Shown one piece after another: positions 34,175 to 43,523 of a stretch of 51,345 bases of DNA. The position numbers and the translations under genes were made by a program. The stretch is from Candidatus Aminicenantes bacterium UBA1061 (GTDB lineage: Bacteria; Acidobacteriota; Aminicenantia; Aminicenantales; Saccharicenantaceae), in contig DCDG01000048.1 in NCBI GenBank assembly GCA_002316315.1, forward strand, positions 1-51,345, written 5' to 3'. Every line of letters begins with the position of its first letter. The first letter of the stretch is position 1. Below the pieces are notes generated by a model. It did no database searches and was not told the DNA's origin. It saw nothing but the letters and a program-made list of their open reading frames with translations.

Positions 34175-35368
34175 TTACTGACGAATGATCTGCTCTATAA
34201 GACTATCCACTTCCTCCAGGCAGACTTGATAGTGTTCCAGTCTCCTGGCTGCCGGGAGTTCAGTAGCTTTAAGGCCATGGCCGGTCAGGACCAGAACGCT
34301 CTGGCCGCCAAGCTTCTCTTTTAATTTCAAATAGGCAGCCAGAGTAGTGGCTGCTTCTGGCTGAACAAACAGGCCCTCCTTTGTGGCCAGCAGTTTTTGG
34401 GCTTCAAACATTTCTTGATCAGTAACGCTGACCAGTTGGCCATTATTTTCTCTTATCATTTTTAAAACCAGCTGACCGGCTGGCGGGTCAGGATTAGAGA
34501 TAGAATGAGCCAGGGTTGTGGTTGATTCCAGCTTTTTTACCCTGTCTTCACCCAGGTTGAAAGCCTGAACAATAGGGGAACAACCCTCAGCTTGAACTCC
34601 TACAAAGGTTGGGCAGGCTTTGATCAGCCCGGCTTGCTTGAACTCCAGGAAGCCTTTATAGAGTCCAATCAGATGACCACCGGAACTCAGGGGAACAAAG
34701 ACAAAATCCGGAGACTGGCCCAATTGCTGGCAAATTTCAAAGCTGGTCAGTTTATAACCTTCGATTCTTAAAGGGTCAACTGAATTGGCAAAATAAATTC
34801 CATATCTTTTACCGAGCTGGTAACTCTTATAAAAAAGCTGCCCGTAATCACCTTCAATTTCGATAATTATTGGCTCGAAGACAGCTGAAGAAATTAAGGC
34901 ACCGGCTGAGGTTCCCTTCTTCACCAGTAGAAACGCCTGGAGCCCGTTGCGGGCAGCATAAGCAGCCGTCGATGAAGCCATGTTGCCTGTCGAGACTGTG
35001 CCTATCTTTTCTACCTTCATTTCCGCCAGCTTTTGAATTACAACCGCTGTGCCTCTATCCTTAAAGCTCAACGTCGGGTTAGCTGCTTCCAGTTTAGCCG
35101 TAAGACCAGATTGATTTAAAGATTTTTCCAGCCGGGACAATCTCAGCAGGGGAGTAGAGCCTTCTTTAAGGCTTAAATCTGGTTCAACTTTTTCCAGAGG
35201 CAAAAAATTTTGAAATTTCTTGAGGGCTATTTTTTCTTCAATCAAAATCCTGGCATTATTAAACTGAGCCGAGTCAAACAAAAGAGGTTGGCCACATGCC
35301 GGGCATAAAATATCATTTGGCAGGAAATTGTCTTCGTGAGAACAATAAAAGCATGTCAACTTATTCAT
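34175..35368 (-). CDS. thrC: Threonine synthase
   Basis: This is a 397-residue PLP enzyme. An N-terminal zinc-ribbon-like region (CFYCSHEDN and CPACGQP, residues about 5-28) precedes the catalytic domain. The PLP-lysine is in LSFKDRGTAVV, followed by STGNMASSTAAYAARNG. A phosphate-binding loop is in PLSSGGHL. Threonine synthase converts O-phosphohomoserine to threonine. The zinc ribbon is common in archaeal-type and many bacterial versions. Homoserine dehydrogenase is encoded 0.8 kb away on the other strand, so threonine-branch genes are close but not in one operon. Cysteate or diaminopropionate enzymes share this fold and cannot be wholly excluded. Confidence 0.85.
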   Translation of the reverse strand: MNKLTCFYCSHEDNFLPNDILCPACGQPLLFDSAQFNNARILIEEKIALKKFQNFLPLEKVEPDLSLKEGSTPLLRLSRLEKSLNQSGLTAKLEAANPTLSFKDRGTAVVIQKLAEMKVEKIGTVSTGNMASSTAAYAARNGLQAFLLVKKGTSAGALISSAVFEPIIIEIEGDYGQLFYKSYQLGKRYGIYFANSVDPLRIEGYKLTSFEICQQLGQSPDFVFVPLSSGGHLIGLYKGFLEFKQAGLIKACPTFVGVQAEGCSPIVQAFNLGEDRVKKLESTTTLAHSISNPDPPAGQLVLKMIRENNGQLVSVTDQEMFEAQKLLATKEGLFVQPEAATTLAAYLKLKEKLGGQSVLVLTGHGLKATELPAARRLEHYQVCLEEVDSLIEQIIRQ

Positions 35369-35452
35369 AGATAGCTATTTCCTTTTACTTCCAAAAGTTT
35401 ATTTAATTCTGATGGTGATGTAAAGGCAGTCTGTCAGCTTTCCTTCGAGCAG

Positions 35453-35481
35453 TTGTTTACTACCTAAATTAAAGATAGAAT
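35453..35481 (+). promoter_or_regulatory. Promoter overlapping the tadA start region
   Basis: TTGTTT (35453-35458) and TAGAAT (35476-35481) are 17 bp apart. Predicted transcription start is about 35488, which lies after the ATG at 35483 and just before the ATG at 35492. Confidence 0.45.
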
Positions 35482-35491
35482 AATGTTGCCG

Positions 35492-35998
35492 ATGGAAGAT
35501 AATGGAGACAGAGACACATATTTTATGAAAAAGGCTCTGGAGCAAGCCGGCCAGGCCGCTGCTATGGGCGAAGTTCCGGTCGGGGCTGTGGTGGTTAAAG
35601 ACGGTAAGATTATAGCTCGAGGTTATAACCAGTCGATTTCCCGCTCTGACCCGTCAGCTCATGCTGAAATTATTGCCTTGAAAAAAGCGGCTAAAACAAC
35701 CAAGAACTACCGTCTGATCGGGCTGACTCTCTATGTGACAGTCGAACCCTGCCCGATGTGTTTTGGGGCTATTCTTCAAGCCAGAATTAAGAGGCTCGTT
35801 TATGGAACAAAAGATAGCAAGCAGGGAGCCGTCGTCTCCCGCTTGGCTATTCCACTTGAGAACGCCAATCATCGAGTTGAAATTCATTCGGGGGTATTGA
35901 GCGAGGAATGCAGACAACTAATGAGCGATTTTTTTCAGACCCGGCGGCAAGCCAAAAAACAGAAAAGAAAGGTTGAAAACTCAAAGGAGATAAAGTAA
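35492..35998 (+). CDS. tadA: tRNA-specific adenosine deaminase
   Basis: This is a 168-residue cytidine-deaminase-fold enzyme. The zinc site is H57-A-E59 with P-C87-P-M-C90, and GEVPVGAVVV and ARIKRLVYGT match the TadA family. It deaminates A34 to inosine in tRNA-Arg(ACG). The frame opens at 35483, but a promoter predicts transcription from about 35488. The ATG at 35492 gives an N-terminus of family-like length, so it is preferred; neither has an SD, which suggests an almost leaderless mRNA. The C-terminal tail is very basic (RRQAKKQKRK). A tRNA-Ser gene begins 12 bp after the stop and could be on the same transcript. Confidence 0.92.
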   Translation: MEDNGDRDTYFMKKALEQAGQAAAMGEVPVGAVVVKDGKIIARGYNQSISRSDPSAHAEIIALKKAAKTTKNYRLIGLTLYVTVEPCPMCFGAILQARIKRLVYGTKDSKQGAVVSRLAIPLENANHRVEIHSGVLSEECRQLMSDFFQTRRQAKKQKRKVENSKEIK

Positions 35999-36010
35999 AT
36001 TACTGAAAAC

Positions 36011-36105
36011 GGAGAGGTGGCCGAGTGGTTGAAGGCGACGGTCTCGAAAACCGTTATTCCGGTTAATCACCGGAATCGCGGGTTCGAATCCCGCCCTCTC
36101 CGCCA
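36011..36105 (+). tRNA. tRNA-Ser (CGA)
   Basis: A 7-bp acceptor stem (GGAGAGG with CCTCTCC) is present, with anticodon loop CTCGAAA (anticodon CGA) on a 5-bp stem. The long variable arm is typical of class II serine tRNA. The T arm GCGGGTTCGAATCCCGC, discriminator G and encoded CCA complete it. It lies between tadA and homoserine dehydrogenase. Confidence 0.95.
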
Positions 36106-36141
36106 GTTAAGGGCAGATGCCCTCTCTGGCTGAGGTTAAAA

Positions 36142-37167
36142 ATGGATAAGGTAAATATTATTCTGGTTGGTTTTGGCCGAGTCGGTCGGGCTTTTTTTGA
36201 ACTTATCAAGGAAAAATATGATGATTGTCTGCAACGCTATGGCTTGCAGGTCGAGTTGAGAGGAATTGCTCGTCAGAAAGGCATTGTTCTTCTTTCCAGC
36301 ACTCAAAAAGTTCTCTCTCCATCCTATTTTGCCGAAGATGACCTTGATAACCTGGCTGACTGGATAAAGGCCATTACTATCTCTGATTTGCTTGATGAGT
36401 TTCGTGAGGGAGTCCTGGTTGATTGCACTCCTTCCAATCTGATAAGCGGAGAGCCAGGTTTATCATTGTTCAGATTAGCCCTGGATAAAGGCTGGCATGT
36501 AGTCACCGCCAGCAAAGGGGCTCTGGCTCTATGGCCTGACGAGTTAAAAGAACTGGCTAAAAAAAAAGGATTAAACATCAAAGCCAGTGCGGCGGCCGCA
36601 GCTGCTCTGCCAACTCTTGATGTTGGACGGCGAGCCTTGGCTGGGTCGGAGATCATGGCCATTGAAGGCATTTTGAACGGGACAACCAATTATATCTTAA
36701 CAAGAATGGCTGAAGGTCTGGATTTTGACGAGGCTTTAAAAGAAGCCCAGGAAAAGGGTATTGCTGAACCTGAACCCTCCATGGATATTGATGGCTGGGA
36801 TACAGCAGCTAAAATGGTCATCATTGCTAATGAGGTGCTGGGCACCGAGATAAAATTGAGTGAGGTCCAGGTCAGAGGTATCCGAGGAATTAAAAAAGAA
36901 ATAGCTGAGAAAGCCAGCAGTCTTAATAAGATTTTAAAGCTCTTCGGCAAATGTTACAGGGAGAAGGCTAGTTCGCCATGGAAAATTGAAGTTGGACTGG
37001 CCTTGCTTGACCCGGTTCATCCTCTGGCCAGGACTAGTGGTACAAGTAAAGGGATTATTTTTTATACTGATACTATGGGCTGGGTAGCAGTAACAGGTGG
37101 CCAATCAAGTCCCAAAGGTGCGGCTGCTGCCCTTTTGAAAGATATCATTTCTATCTACCGCCCCTAG
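36142..37167 (+). CDS. hom: Homoserine dehydrogenase
   Basis: This 341-residue enzyme reduces aspartate semialdehyde to homoserine, on the way to threonine and methionine. The NAD(P)-binding motif VGFGRVGRAF is at residues about 9-18, the catalytic lysine is in TASKGALA, and GILNGTTNYIL plus DIDGWDTAAK are hallmark segments. It lacks the C-terminal ACT domain of longer forms, so feedback regulation by threonine through ACT is not expected. The segment before the active site is unusually Ala-rich (ASAAAAAALPT) where many homologues have a YEA-V motif, as in other short forms. GAGG lies 6 nt before the ATG. It is set between two tRNA-Ser genes. Confidence 0.92.
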   Translation: MDKVNIILVGFGRVGRAFFELIKEKYDDCLQRYGLQVELRGIARQKGIVLLSSTQKVLSPSYFAEDDLDNLADWIKAITISDLLDEFREGVLVDCTPSNLISGEPGLSLFRLALDKGWHVVTASKGALALWPDELKELAKKKGLNIKASAAAAAALPTLDVGRRALAGSEIMAIEGILNGTTNYILTRMAEGLDFDEALKEAQEKGIAEPEPSMDIDGWDTAAKMVIIANEVLGTEIKLSEVQVRGIRGIKKEIAEKASSLNKILKLFGKCYREKASSPWKIEVGLALLDPVHPLARTSGTSKGIIFYTDTMGWVAVTGGQSSPKGAAAALLKDIISIYRP

Positions 37168-37236
37168 ATTTTTTGCTGTCTCATAAATTGATTTCCTTTT
37201 AGTATTTTGATAACCTTTTTCTTGATAAATTCACCC

Positions 37237-37329
<93 letters not shown>

Positions 37330-37354
37330 CTTAATTCTTGGAAAGGAGTTATGT

Positions 37355-38560
37355 ATGGACAGCAAAGACTATATTGTTATCGAGGACATCTACGGAGCCC
37401 ATAATTATCATCCTCTGGATGTAGTTATTACCAGGGCTAAAGGTATCTGGATGTGGGATGTAGAGGGGAAAAAATATCTTGATTTTTTAAGCGCCTATTC
37501 GGCCGTTAATCAAGGACACTGTCATCCGAGAATTGTCAAAGCATTGCAGAATCAGGCTAAAAAATTGACCTTAACTTCGAGGGCTTTCAGAAATGATCAG
37601 TGGCCACTTCTGGCCAAAGAACTCTGCGAACTAACCGGCTTCAACATGGTTCTACCCATGAATTCCGGCGCAGAGGCAGTCGAAACAGCTATTAAATTAG
37701 CCAGAAAATGGGCTTACCAGAAGAAGGGTCTTCCTCAGGATGAAGCAGAAATTATCGCCTGCGCCAATAATTTTCACGGCCGGACGGTAACCATCATCAG
37801 TTTTTCTACTGATCCGCTTTACCGTCAGGATTTTGGCCCATTTACCCCTGGTTTCCAAATTATTCCATTTGGCGATGCTGAAGCTCTGGAGGCTGCTATT
37901 ACCCCGAGGACGGCAGCTTTCCTGGTTGAGCCGATTCAAGCTGAAGCAGGAATTCTGATCCCGCCTGACGGTTTCTTAAAAAAGGCTAAAGAAATCTGTG
38001 AAAAGAATAACGTTCTGTTTATTGCCGATGAAATTCAAACAGGGTTGGGGAGAGTCGGCAAAATGTTTGCCTGCGAATATGAAGGGGTTAAACCCGATAT
38101 TATGGTCATCGGGAAATCGCTGGGTGGCGGCTGTTATGCTGTTTCGGCTGTCCTATCAACAAATGAAATTATGGGCTTGTTTAAGCCTGGCGAGCATGGT
38201 TCAACTTTTGGCGGTAATCCTTTAGCCTGCGCGGTTGCCCGTGAAGCTCTTAATGTTATTCAGGATGAAAAACTGGTAGAAAGTGCGGACGAAAAGGGTT
38301 CTTATTTTTTAGAAAAGCTAAGAACTATTAAAAGCAAGCACATAAAGGAGATCAGAGGACGCGGCTTGTTGATTGGTATTGAGCTCTACCCAGAAGCAGG
38401 AGGTGCCCGCCGTTTTTGTGAAGAGCTGATGAAAGAAGGGCTGCTCTGCAAAGAGACTCACGAGAACGTGATCAGATTTGCTCCACCATTGATAATCAGT
38501 AAAAAAGAGCTGGATTGGGCTTTCAAGAAGATAAAGAAAGTTTTTAAAAGCTTAGGTTGA
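37355..38560 (+). CDS. rocD: Ornithine aminotransferase (class III)
   Basis: This 401-residue class III aminotransferase has the layout of ornithine-oxo-acid transaminase. N-terminal residues YGAHNYHPLDVVI are characteristic of OAT, followed by NSGAEAVETAIKLAR. The PLP-lysine is in VIGKSLGGG with the preceding DEIQTGLGR, and STFGGNPLA closes the site. It converts ornithine and 2-oxoglutarate to glutamate semialdehyde and glutamate, linking arginine breakdown to proline or glutamate. In this setting it fits amino-acid fermentation. AAGGAG lies 7 nt before the ATG; a nearby ATG at 37351 is out of frame. It starts 25 bp after the tRNA-Ser gene. Acetylornithine aminotransferase is the alternative, but the N-terminus favours OAT. 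Confidence 0.9.
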   Translation: MDSKDYIVIEDIYGAHNYHPLDVVITRAKGIWMWDVEGKKYLDFLSAYSAVNQGHCHPRIVKALQNQAKKLTLTSRAFRNDQWPLLAKELCELTGFNMVLPMNSGAEAVETAIKLARKWAYQKKGLPQDEAEIIACANNFHGRTVTIISFSTDPLYRQDFGPFTPGFQIIPFGDAEALEAAITPRTAAFLVEPIQAEAGILIPPDGFLKKAKEICEKNNVLFIADEIQTGLGRVGKMFACEYEGVKPDIMVIGKSLGGGCYAVSAVLSTNEIMGLFKPGEHGSTFGGNPLACAVAREALNVIQDEKLVESADEKGSYFLEKLRTIKSKHIKEIRGRGLLIGIELYPEAGGARRFCEELMKEGLLCKETHENVIRFAPPLIISKKELDWAFKKIKKVFKSLG

Positions 38561-38690
38561 AGACAAGGGGCAAGGTCCTTCAGGGAGAATGTTGTCTGAG
38601 TAAACCTAGCCGTTGTCAAGATATCAACAGGTCTGGTCAGGCGAAATGGATAGCCAGCCGTTTTTGCAGTTATAAAGCAGGGAGGGGAAG

Positions 38691-39836
38691 ATGAGAAAAT
38701 CAATTATTCTTGAAGTATTGATTCTCTCATTATCATTGAGCTGCCTGATTTATGTCCCACCTGAAGAGAATCTGACCAGTAAACGGGAGGAAATCAGATT
38801 TTATCCTGAAACATATATAGCTGGAGAGATTACATTCGGTTATATCTATGATTATCTCAGCAGTTTTGGCTTCTGGATAAATTATTCGCCATTCGGGTAT
38901 GTTTGGGTGCCAAAAGGAGTTAATGCCCGCTGGCATCCTTATATTCATGGCAGATGGGTCTGGACTGACTATGGCTGGACCTGGGCTTCGGCCTATAGTT
39001 GGGGTTGGTTGCCCTTCCATTATGGACGTTGGGGTTGGGATGTTCACCTGGGGTGGTTTTGGGTACCAGATGTAGATTGGGCCCCGGCCTGGGTTATCTG
39101 GAGATTCAATGATATTTATCTAGGCTGGGCACCGGTTCCACCGGATATTCCCTTCAGGCCAGGACATGGATTCGAGTGGAGAAACAGGCACGTTGATTAT
39201 CACTTGTGGATCTTTATCGAAGGGCGTCACTTCCATGAAAACCGCCTGGCTAACTGGGTCATACCTAGAGAAAGGAACAGATCATTAATTAATTTCACGG
39301 TTTTAGTAGACCGGGTTAGCCTGAGAAATAATATTATTATCAATGACGGTTTGAACCCCCAGCAAATAGAGAGAATCACTGGCCGGCCTGTGACCAGAGT
39401 AAAGATCAAAGAAATCAAACAGCCAGCCGGACAGCAAAGGGTCAACCAGAATGAAGTTAGAATATACAGGCCGGTTATAAAGAAAGAGGCTGTTTCTCCC
39501 AAGACCATGATCAGCAGAGAAGAGGCTGTACAAAAATCAACTTCAGACAGGCTTAAACAGGATCTTAATTCTCTTGAGACTTATCACCGGCGGGAGCAAG
39601 CTTTGCTCGAAAAAACTCAAAAAATGGAAATCGATAGATTAAGAAACCAAGCTGAAAAAGAGATTAAAGTTACTACTCCTCAAGAAAAGCAGAACAAATT
39701 AAATGAGTTTCAGGTCAGAGTTGAACAGTTAAAACAGCAACATCAGGAGGAAAAACAAGAGCTTCTGCAGAGACAGGCTAAAGAAAAACAGACCATCAGA
39801 CCCGAGAATATAAAGAGAAAAGATGAGCGACAATAG
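38691..39836 (+). CDS. Exported DUF6600-like YxWGxW-repeat protein
   Basis: This 381-residue exported protein has a hydrophobic N-terminus ending LSLSC, which may be a signal peptide or an imperfect lipobox. The central part (about 60-170) is extremely rich in Trp, Tyr and Gly with repeated WG-W units (RWVWTDYGWTWA, WGWLPFHYGRWGWD, LGWFWVPD, WAPAWVIWR), typical of DUF6600. The C-terminal third is a charged coiled coil with many Gln, Glu and Lys. The function is unknown; these proteins are probably envelope-associated. GGGAGGGG lies close to the ATG. It is convergent with an EamA transporter gene, with only 4 bp between the ends. Confidence 0.88.
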   Translation: MRKSIILEVLILSLSLSCLIYVPPEENLTSKREEIRFYPETYIAGEITFGYIYDYLSSFGFWINYSPFGYVWVPKGVNARWHPYIHGRWVWTDYGWTWASAYSWGWLPFHYGRWGWDVHLGWFWVPDVDWAPAWVIWRFNDIYLGWAPVPPDIPFRPGHGFEWRNRHVDYHLWIFIEGRHFHENRLANWVIPRERNRSLINFTVLVDRVSLRNNIIINDGLNPQQIERITGRPVTRVKIKEIKQPAGQQRVNQNEVRIYRPVIKKEAVSPKTMISREEAVQKSTSDRLKQDLNSLETYHRREQALLEKTQKMEIDRLRNQAEKEIKVTTPQEKQNKLNEFQVRVEQLKQQHQEEKQELLQRQAKEKQTIRPENIKRKDERQ

Positions 39837-39840
39837 AGAA

Positions 39841-40722
39841 CTAAGTCTGGCTGCCGGCTTCTTTGGCGCTATGATAGGATAACCAGAGAACCGAAACTAA
39901 AATTAGCAGCCCTCCAACCAGAGTTTTCAAGCCGGGCTTTTCATTAAGTATCAGGTAGCCAAGGACAAGTCCATAGACCGGTTCGAGCAGACTGATCAGG
40001 CTGGAAGTCTGGGCTTCCATCTCTCTTAAGCCTCTAATAAAAAGTGTATGGGCTATAGCTGTACAAAAGACTCCTAAAAAAATAACCAGGCTCAGGCTTT
40101 TTAAATTTCCTGGCCAGCTGAATCTTTTGACCAGAAAAATAGGGAGTAAAAAAAGCATAGCCAGTGTGTCCTGATAAAAAGCCAGAATCAAGCTGGAATA
40201 GTGGCTGGTTAGTTTTCGATTGATAATGGTCAGCAGGGAAAAAGAAAAACCAGAAGCTAAACCCCAGATAACGCCAATAAAGATAGTATTTTTAAAATTG
40301 AACTCGGGAATAAGCAGGTAAATTCCGCTCAGACAGACTGCCGCCAGAAAAATATTTATTTGCCTGAATCGAGTGCCGAGAAGCCATGGTTCCAGAAAAA
40401 TGGTAAAGAGAGGAAAGGCTGAATAAGACAGCAGCCCAATAGCGACTGTCGAGACCTGAATTGATTGGAAAAAAGCCGTCCAGTGAAAAGCCAGGAGGAG
40501 CCCCGAAGCAACTATCAGCCAGCGATCAAGGGTCTGAGTCGGGCAGAGCATCTTTTCAGATTGAAACTTGATAATCAGGAAAAGAGTCAGACTGGCCAAT
40601 ACTACTCGCCAGAAAGTTAGTGAAAAAGATGGCAGGTTAACCAGTTTGCTAATTACACCAGGAAAACCAAATAGAAAGACGGCCAGGTGAACAAAAACTA
40701 ATCCTCTTTCTCTTTGATTCAT
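39841..40722 (-). CDS. DMT-superfamily transporter, EamA family
   Basis: This is a 293-residue integral membrane protein of 10 helices in two repeats, the EamA (drug/metabolite transporter) layout. The first repeat begins FVHLAVFLFGFPGVISKLV, and the second ends SLLEPVYGLVLGYLILNEKPG, a conserved EamA segment. Members export amino acids, metabolites or drugs; the substrate is unknown. It is divergent from dnaX and convergent with the Trp-rich protein. No strong SD is seen before the ATG. Confidence 0.9.
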   Translation of the reverse strand: MNQRERGLVFVHLAVFLFGFPGVISKLVNLPSFSLTFWRVVLASLTLFLIIKFQSEKMLCPTQTLDRWLIVASGLLLAFHWTAFFQSIQVSTVAIGLLSYSAFPLFTIFLEPWLLGTRFRQINIFLAAVCLSGIYLLIPEFNFKNTIFIGVIWGLASGFSFSLLTIINRKLTSHYSSLILAFYQDTLAMLFLLPIFLVKRFSWPGNLKSLSLVIFLGVFCTAIAHTLFIRGLREMEAQTSSLISLLEPVYGLVLGYLILNEKPGLKTLVGGLLILVSVLWLSYHSAKEAGSQT

Positions 40723-40794
40723 ATCAGGAACATTTTAATCTCTTCCTGACTAAAATTCACCCTGAAATCAATGGAGGCGGGCTTATTCCTGCGG

Positions 40795-40822
40795 TTGAAT
40801 TTTAAGCCGATTATGATAAGAT
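40795..40822 (+). promoter_or_regulatory. Promoter of the dnaX-ybaB-recR operon
   Basis: TTGAAT (40795-40800) and TAAGAT (40817-40822) are 16 bp apart, and TGA precedes the -10, giving an extended -10 (TGATAAGAT). The predicted start is about 23 nt before the dnaX ATG. Confidence 0.45.
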
Positions 40823-40851
40823 AAAAAAGATTTTGATTTAGGCTCGAGGTG

Positions 40852-42570
40852 ATGTCAAACCAATTAGTTGATAACCGTCAACCTTCCTATCTGGTCCTGG
40901 CCAGAAAGTACCGGCCAAAAAAATTTGCTGAAGTAGTTGGCCAGGAGGCAGTTGTCAGAACACTGCAAAACGCCATTAAGGAAAATAGAATCAGCCATGC
41001 TTATCTTTTCTCCGGCATGAGAGGAGTGGGCAAAACGACAGTGGCCAGGATTCTGGCCAAGGCTCTTAACTGCCAGTCAGGGCCTGCCCCTGAACCCTGC
41101 AATCAATGTGATCTGTGTCAGGCTATTAATGAAGACCGGTTGATTGATTTTATTGAAATTGATGGTGCCTCTAATCGCGGCATAGAAGATGTTAAGGCTT
41201 TAAGGGACAGCATTCAATATGAGCCAATGCATAGCCGTTACCGGGTAATTATCATTGACGAGGTACATCAGCTAAGCCGGGATGCCTTCAATGCCTTACT
41301 GAAAACCCTCGAAGAGCCACCAACCAGAACCATATTTATTTTTGCCACCACTGAATTTCATAAAGTCCCGAGGACGATAATTTCGCGCTGTCAGCATTTT
41401 GTCTTTAAAAGGCTGGCTGGCGATGATATTGCCGGTCATCTTCAATATATCGCCGGTCAGGAAGGACTGACTATAAGTCCCTATAGCCTTAAACTCATTG
41501 CCGAAGCAGCTGATGGCAGCCTTCGAGATGCAGAAACTCTCCTTGACCAGGTCATTTCTTTTAGTGGCCTTCAGGTTAAAGATAAAGATACAGAGGAAAT
41601 ACTGGGAGTTATAGATCATCAGTTATTCGAGAAGTTTTCCAGAGCCATCATTGGTGGAAAGGATGAACAGATATTCAAACTGGTCGAGGAACTGGTGTCA
41701 GCTGGCTATGATCTTAAATATTTTTATAATGGACTCGTTGAACATTTTCGCCAGATCCTTCTGGCCAAAATAATTAAAAACCATGCCGGTCTGAATTTAA
41801 TGTCTGAAGATGAACTTAACCAGCTAAAAGACATCGGTCAATCGTTGCAGCCAGAAGAAATCCTGAGGTATCTAACCCTTCTTCAGGAAGGGGAAGCTGG
41901 CTTGAGGTATTCAGCGCAGCCAAGAATATTTCTGGAAGCTCATTTAATCAAGCTATGTTATTTATCACGGCTAAAATCCATCGATAAGATTCTGGAAGAG
42001 CTTCAGGAATTAAAAAAAGATCTAGGGAAGAATGAGTCGCAGAGAACAGGTTATTCTGCTGCACCAGCACGGCCGGCTGATAAAAATCGAGGCACTGTCC
42101 GCAGCTCTGATTTTCAGAAAGCTAACAACCAGCCGCCACGGCCAAAAAATGGCGTACCTGTTCTGGGACACCCGATAGTCGATGAATTCTATTTCCGCCT
42201 GATGAAAGACAAACCGGCTTTGGCTCCGATTCTTAAAGTTGCCAGTAGGGTTGAAGTCCGCGATAAAACCATGAAATTTATTTTCAGTCAGGATAAAAAG
42301 CACTTTGCTGTCCTGATAGAGCAAAACCAAGCCTATCTAAACCGTCTGGCATCTGACTTCGATGGTTATCAGTTTGAAGTAAGAGTTGAAGAAGAAAACC
42401 AGCAGACGGTTTATGATAAGAAGATCAATTTCGAAAAGAGAAAGGCTGCTTCTGTCGGAAATGGAGAAGGCAGGCCAGCTGTGGCTGATCCAAAAGTCAA
42501 GACTATCCTGGATAATTTAAGGGGGCAGGTTATTTCGGTCAAGAAGAAAGCTAATGATGATAAATCATAA
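40852..42570 (+). CDS. dnaX: DNA polymerase III subunit gamma/tau
   Basis: This is a 572-residue clamp-loader ATPase. It begins LARKYRPKKFAEVVGQ, a DnaX hallmark, with Walker A GMRGVGKTTVA, a four-Cys zinc module (CQSGPAPEPCNQCDLCQ), Walker B IIIDEVHQLS and an SRC motif in ISRCQHF. AAA+ domains I-III cover about 1-365; the rest is a polar linker and a tau-like C-terminal domain. The frame also permits a GTG at 40849. The ATG at 40852 is chosen, with only a weak upstream AGG. It heads the classic dnaX-ybaB-recR operon, 14 bp before ybaB. No frameshift signal for a gamma form was seen. Confidence 0.95.
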   Translation: MSNQLVDNRQPSYLVLARKYRPKKFAEVVGQEAVVRTLQNAIKENRISHAYLFSGMRGVGKTTVARILAKALNCQSGPAPEPCNQCDLCQAINEDRLIDFIEIDGASNRGIEDVKALRDSIQYEPMHSRYRVIIIDEVHQLSRDAFNALLKTLEEPPTRTIFIFATTEFHKVPRTIISRCQHFVFKRLAGDDIAGHLQYIAGQEGLTISPYSLKLIAEAADGSLRDAETLLDQVISFSGLQVKDKDTEEILGVIDHQLFEKFSRAIIGGKDEQIFKLVEELVSAGYDLKYFYNGLVEHFRQILLAKIIKNHAGLNLMSEDELNQLKDIGQSLQPEEILRYLTLLQEGEAGLRYSAQPRIFLEAHLIKLCYLSRLKSIDKILEELQELKKDLGKNESQRTGYSAAPARPADKNRGTVRSSDFQKANNQPPRPKNGVPVLGHPIVDEFYFRLMKDKPALAPILKVASRVEVRDKTMKFIFSQDKKHFAVLIEQNQAYLNRLASDFDGYQFEVRVEEENQQTVYDKKINFEKRKAASVGNGEGRPAVADPKVKTILDNLRGQVISVKKKANDDKS

Positions 42571-42584
42571 AAAGAGGAGCTCGT

Positions 42585-42893
42585 ATGAAAAATCTGGCTG
42601 AATTGCAAAAAATGATGAAGGCGGCTCAGGAATTTCAGGAAAAGATGCAGAAAGAACTGGCTCAAATGCAAGTTGAGGGGTCAAGTGGCGGTGGTATGGT
42701 CACAGTAACTCTTGATGGGCACAAGAATTGCCTGAAAATCAAGCTGGAACCAGAAGTGGTCAGTAAAGAAGATGTAGATATGCTTCAAGATCTGATTGTT
42801 TCTGCCTTCCGCGAGGCGGCTGCCAGGGTGGATGAAGAAGTCTCAAGAAAGATGTCCGGTTTTACTGGTGGCCTGAAAATCCCCGGGCTATGA
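42585..42893 (+). CDS. ybaB: YbaB/EbfC nucleoid-associated protein
   Basis: This 102-residue protein has the YbaB/EbfC layout. A long N-terminal helix (LQKMMKAAQEFQEKMQKELAQM) is followed by a GGGMVTVTLDGH beta hairpin and a C-terminal helix ending MSGFTGGLKIPGL. It binds DNA as a dimer and is linked to recombination and repair through its constant place between dnaX and recR. RBS AAAGAGGAG lies upstream of the ATG. It starts 14 bp after dnaX and ends 10 bp before recR. Confidence 0.95.
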   Translation: MKNLAELQKMMKAAQEFQEKMQKELAQMQVEGSSGGGMVTVTLDGHKNCLKIKLEPEVVSKEDVDMLQDLIVSAFREAAARVDEEVSRKMSGFTGGLKIPGL

Positions 42894-42903
42894 ATGGTCA
42901 GTC

Positions 42904-43509
42904 ATGTTTGAATATGCCCAGCCCCTGCATCAGTTAATTGAGCAATTGAGAAAGTTTCCAGGAATCGGGCAAAAATCTGCCCAACGCCTGGCATTTTATA
43001 TATTAAGCCTGTCGCCAGAAGAGGTCGAAAGGCTGATAAAAGCCATAACTGAGGTCAAACAAAACCTCTTTTATTGTTCTGTTTGCAATAATATTACCCA
43101 TGTTGACCCCTGTCTCCTGTGCACTGATTCACATAGAAATGATGAACAAATATGCGTAGTTGAAGAGCCATTTAATGTTGCTTCTATCGAAAGAACTGGT
43201 ATCTATCACGGAAGATATCACGTTCTTCTTGGTTCCCTGTCACCGATGAAAGGTATTGGACCGGATGAATTAAGACTGGAAAAACTGGTCAACCGGCTGA
43301 AAACTGGTCAGTTTAAGGAATTGATTATAGCCACTAACCCGACGGCTGAGGGAGAAGCAACAGCTGCTCTCATTTTACAATTGGTCAATGATCTGCCGAT
43401 CAAAATTAGCCGCCTGGCTATGGGTTTGCCGGTCGGTGGTGATCTCGATTTCGCTGATCAACAAACTATCAAAAAAGCCCTTGAAGGACGGACTGAAATT
43501 AAGAAATAA
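42904..43509 (+). CDS. recR: Recombination protein RecR
   Basis: This is a 201-residue RecR. An N-terminal helix-hairpin-helix (KFPGIGQKSAQRLAFY) precedes the four-Cys zinc finger (CSVCNNITHVDPCLLC) and a Toprim domain (ICVVEEPFNV to GEATA). The C-terminal MGLPVGGDLDFADQQT loop is typical. RecR acts with RecF/RecO to load RecA in gap repair. The ATG at 42904 is 10 bp after the ybaB stop, with a weak SD; an ATG at 42894 is out of frame. It is last in the operon; nifJ follows after 79 bp with its own promoter. Confidence 0.95.
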   Translation: MFEYAQPLHQLIEQLRKFPGIGQKSAQRLAFYILSLSPEEVERLIKAITEVKQNLFYCSVCNNITHVDPCLLCTDSHRNDEQICVVEEPFNVASIERTGIYHGRYHVLLGSLSPMKGIGPDELRLEKLVNRLKTGQFKELIIATNPTAEGEATAALILQLVNDLPIKISRLAMGLPVGGDLDFADQQTIKKALEGRTEIKK

Positions 43510-43523
43510 ATCTTAAAAATTGG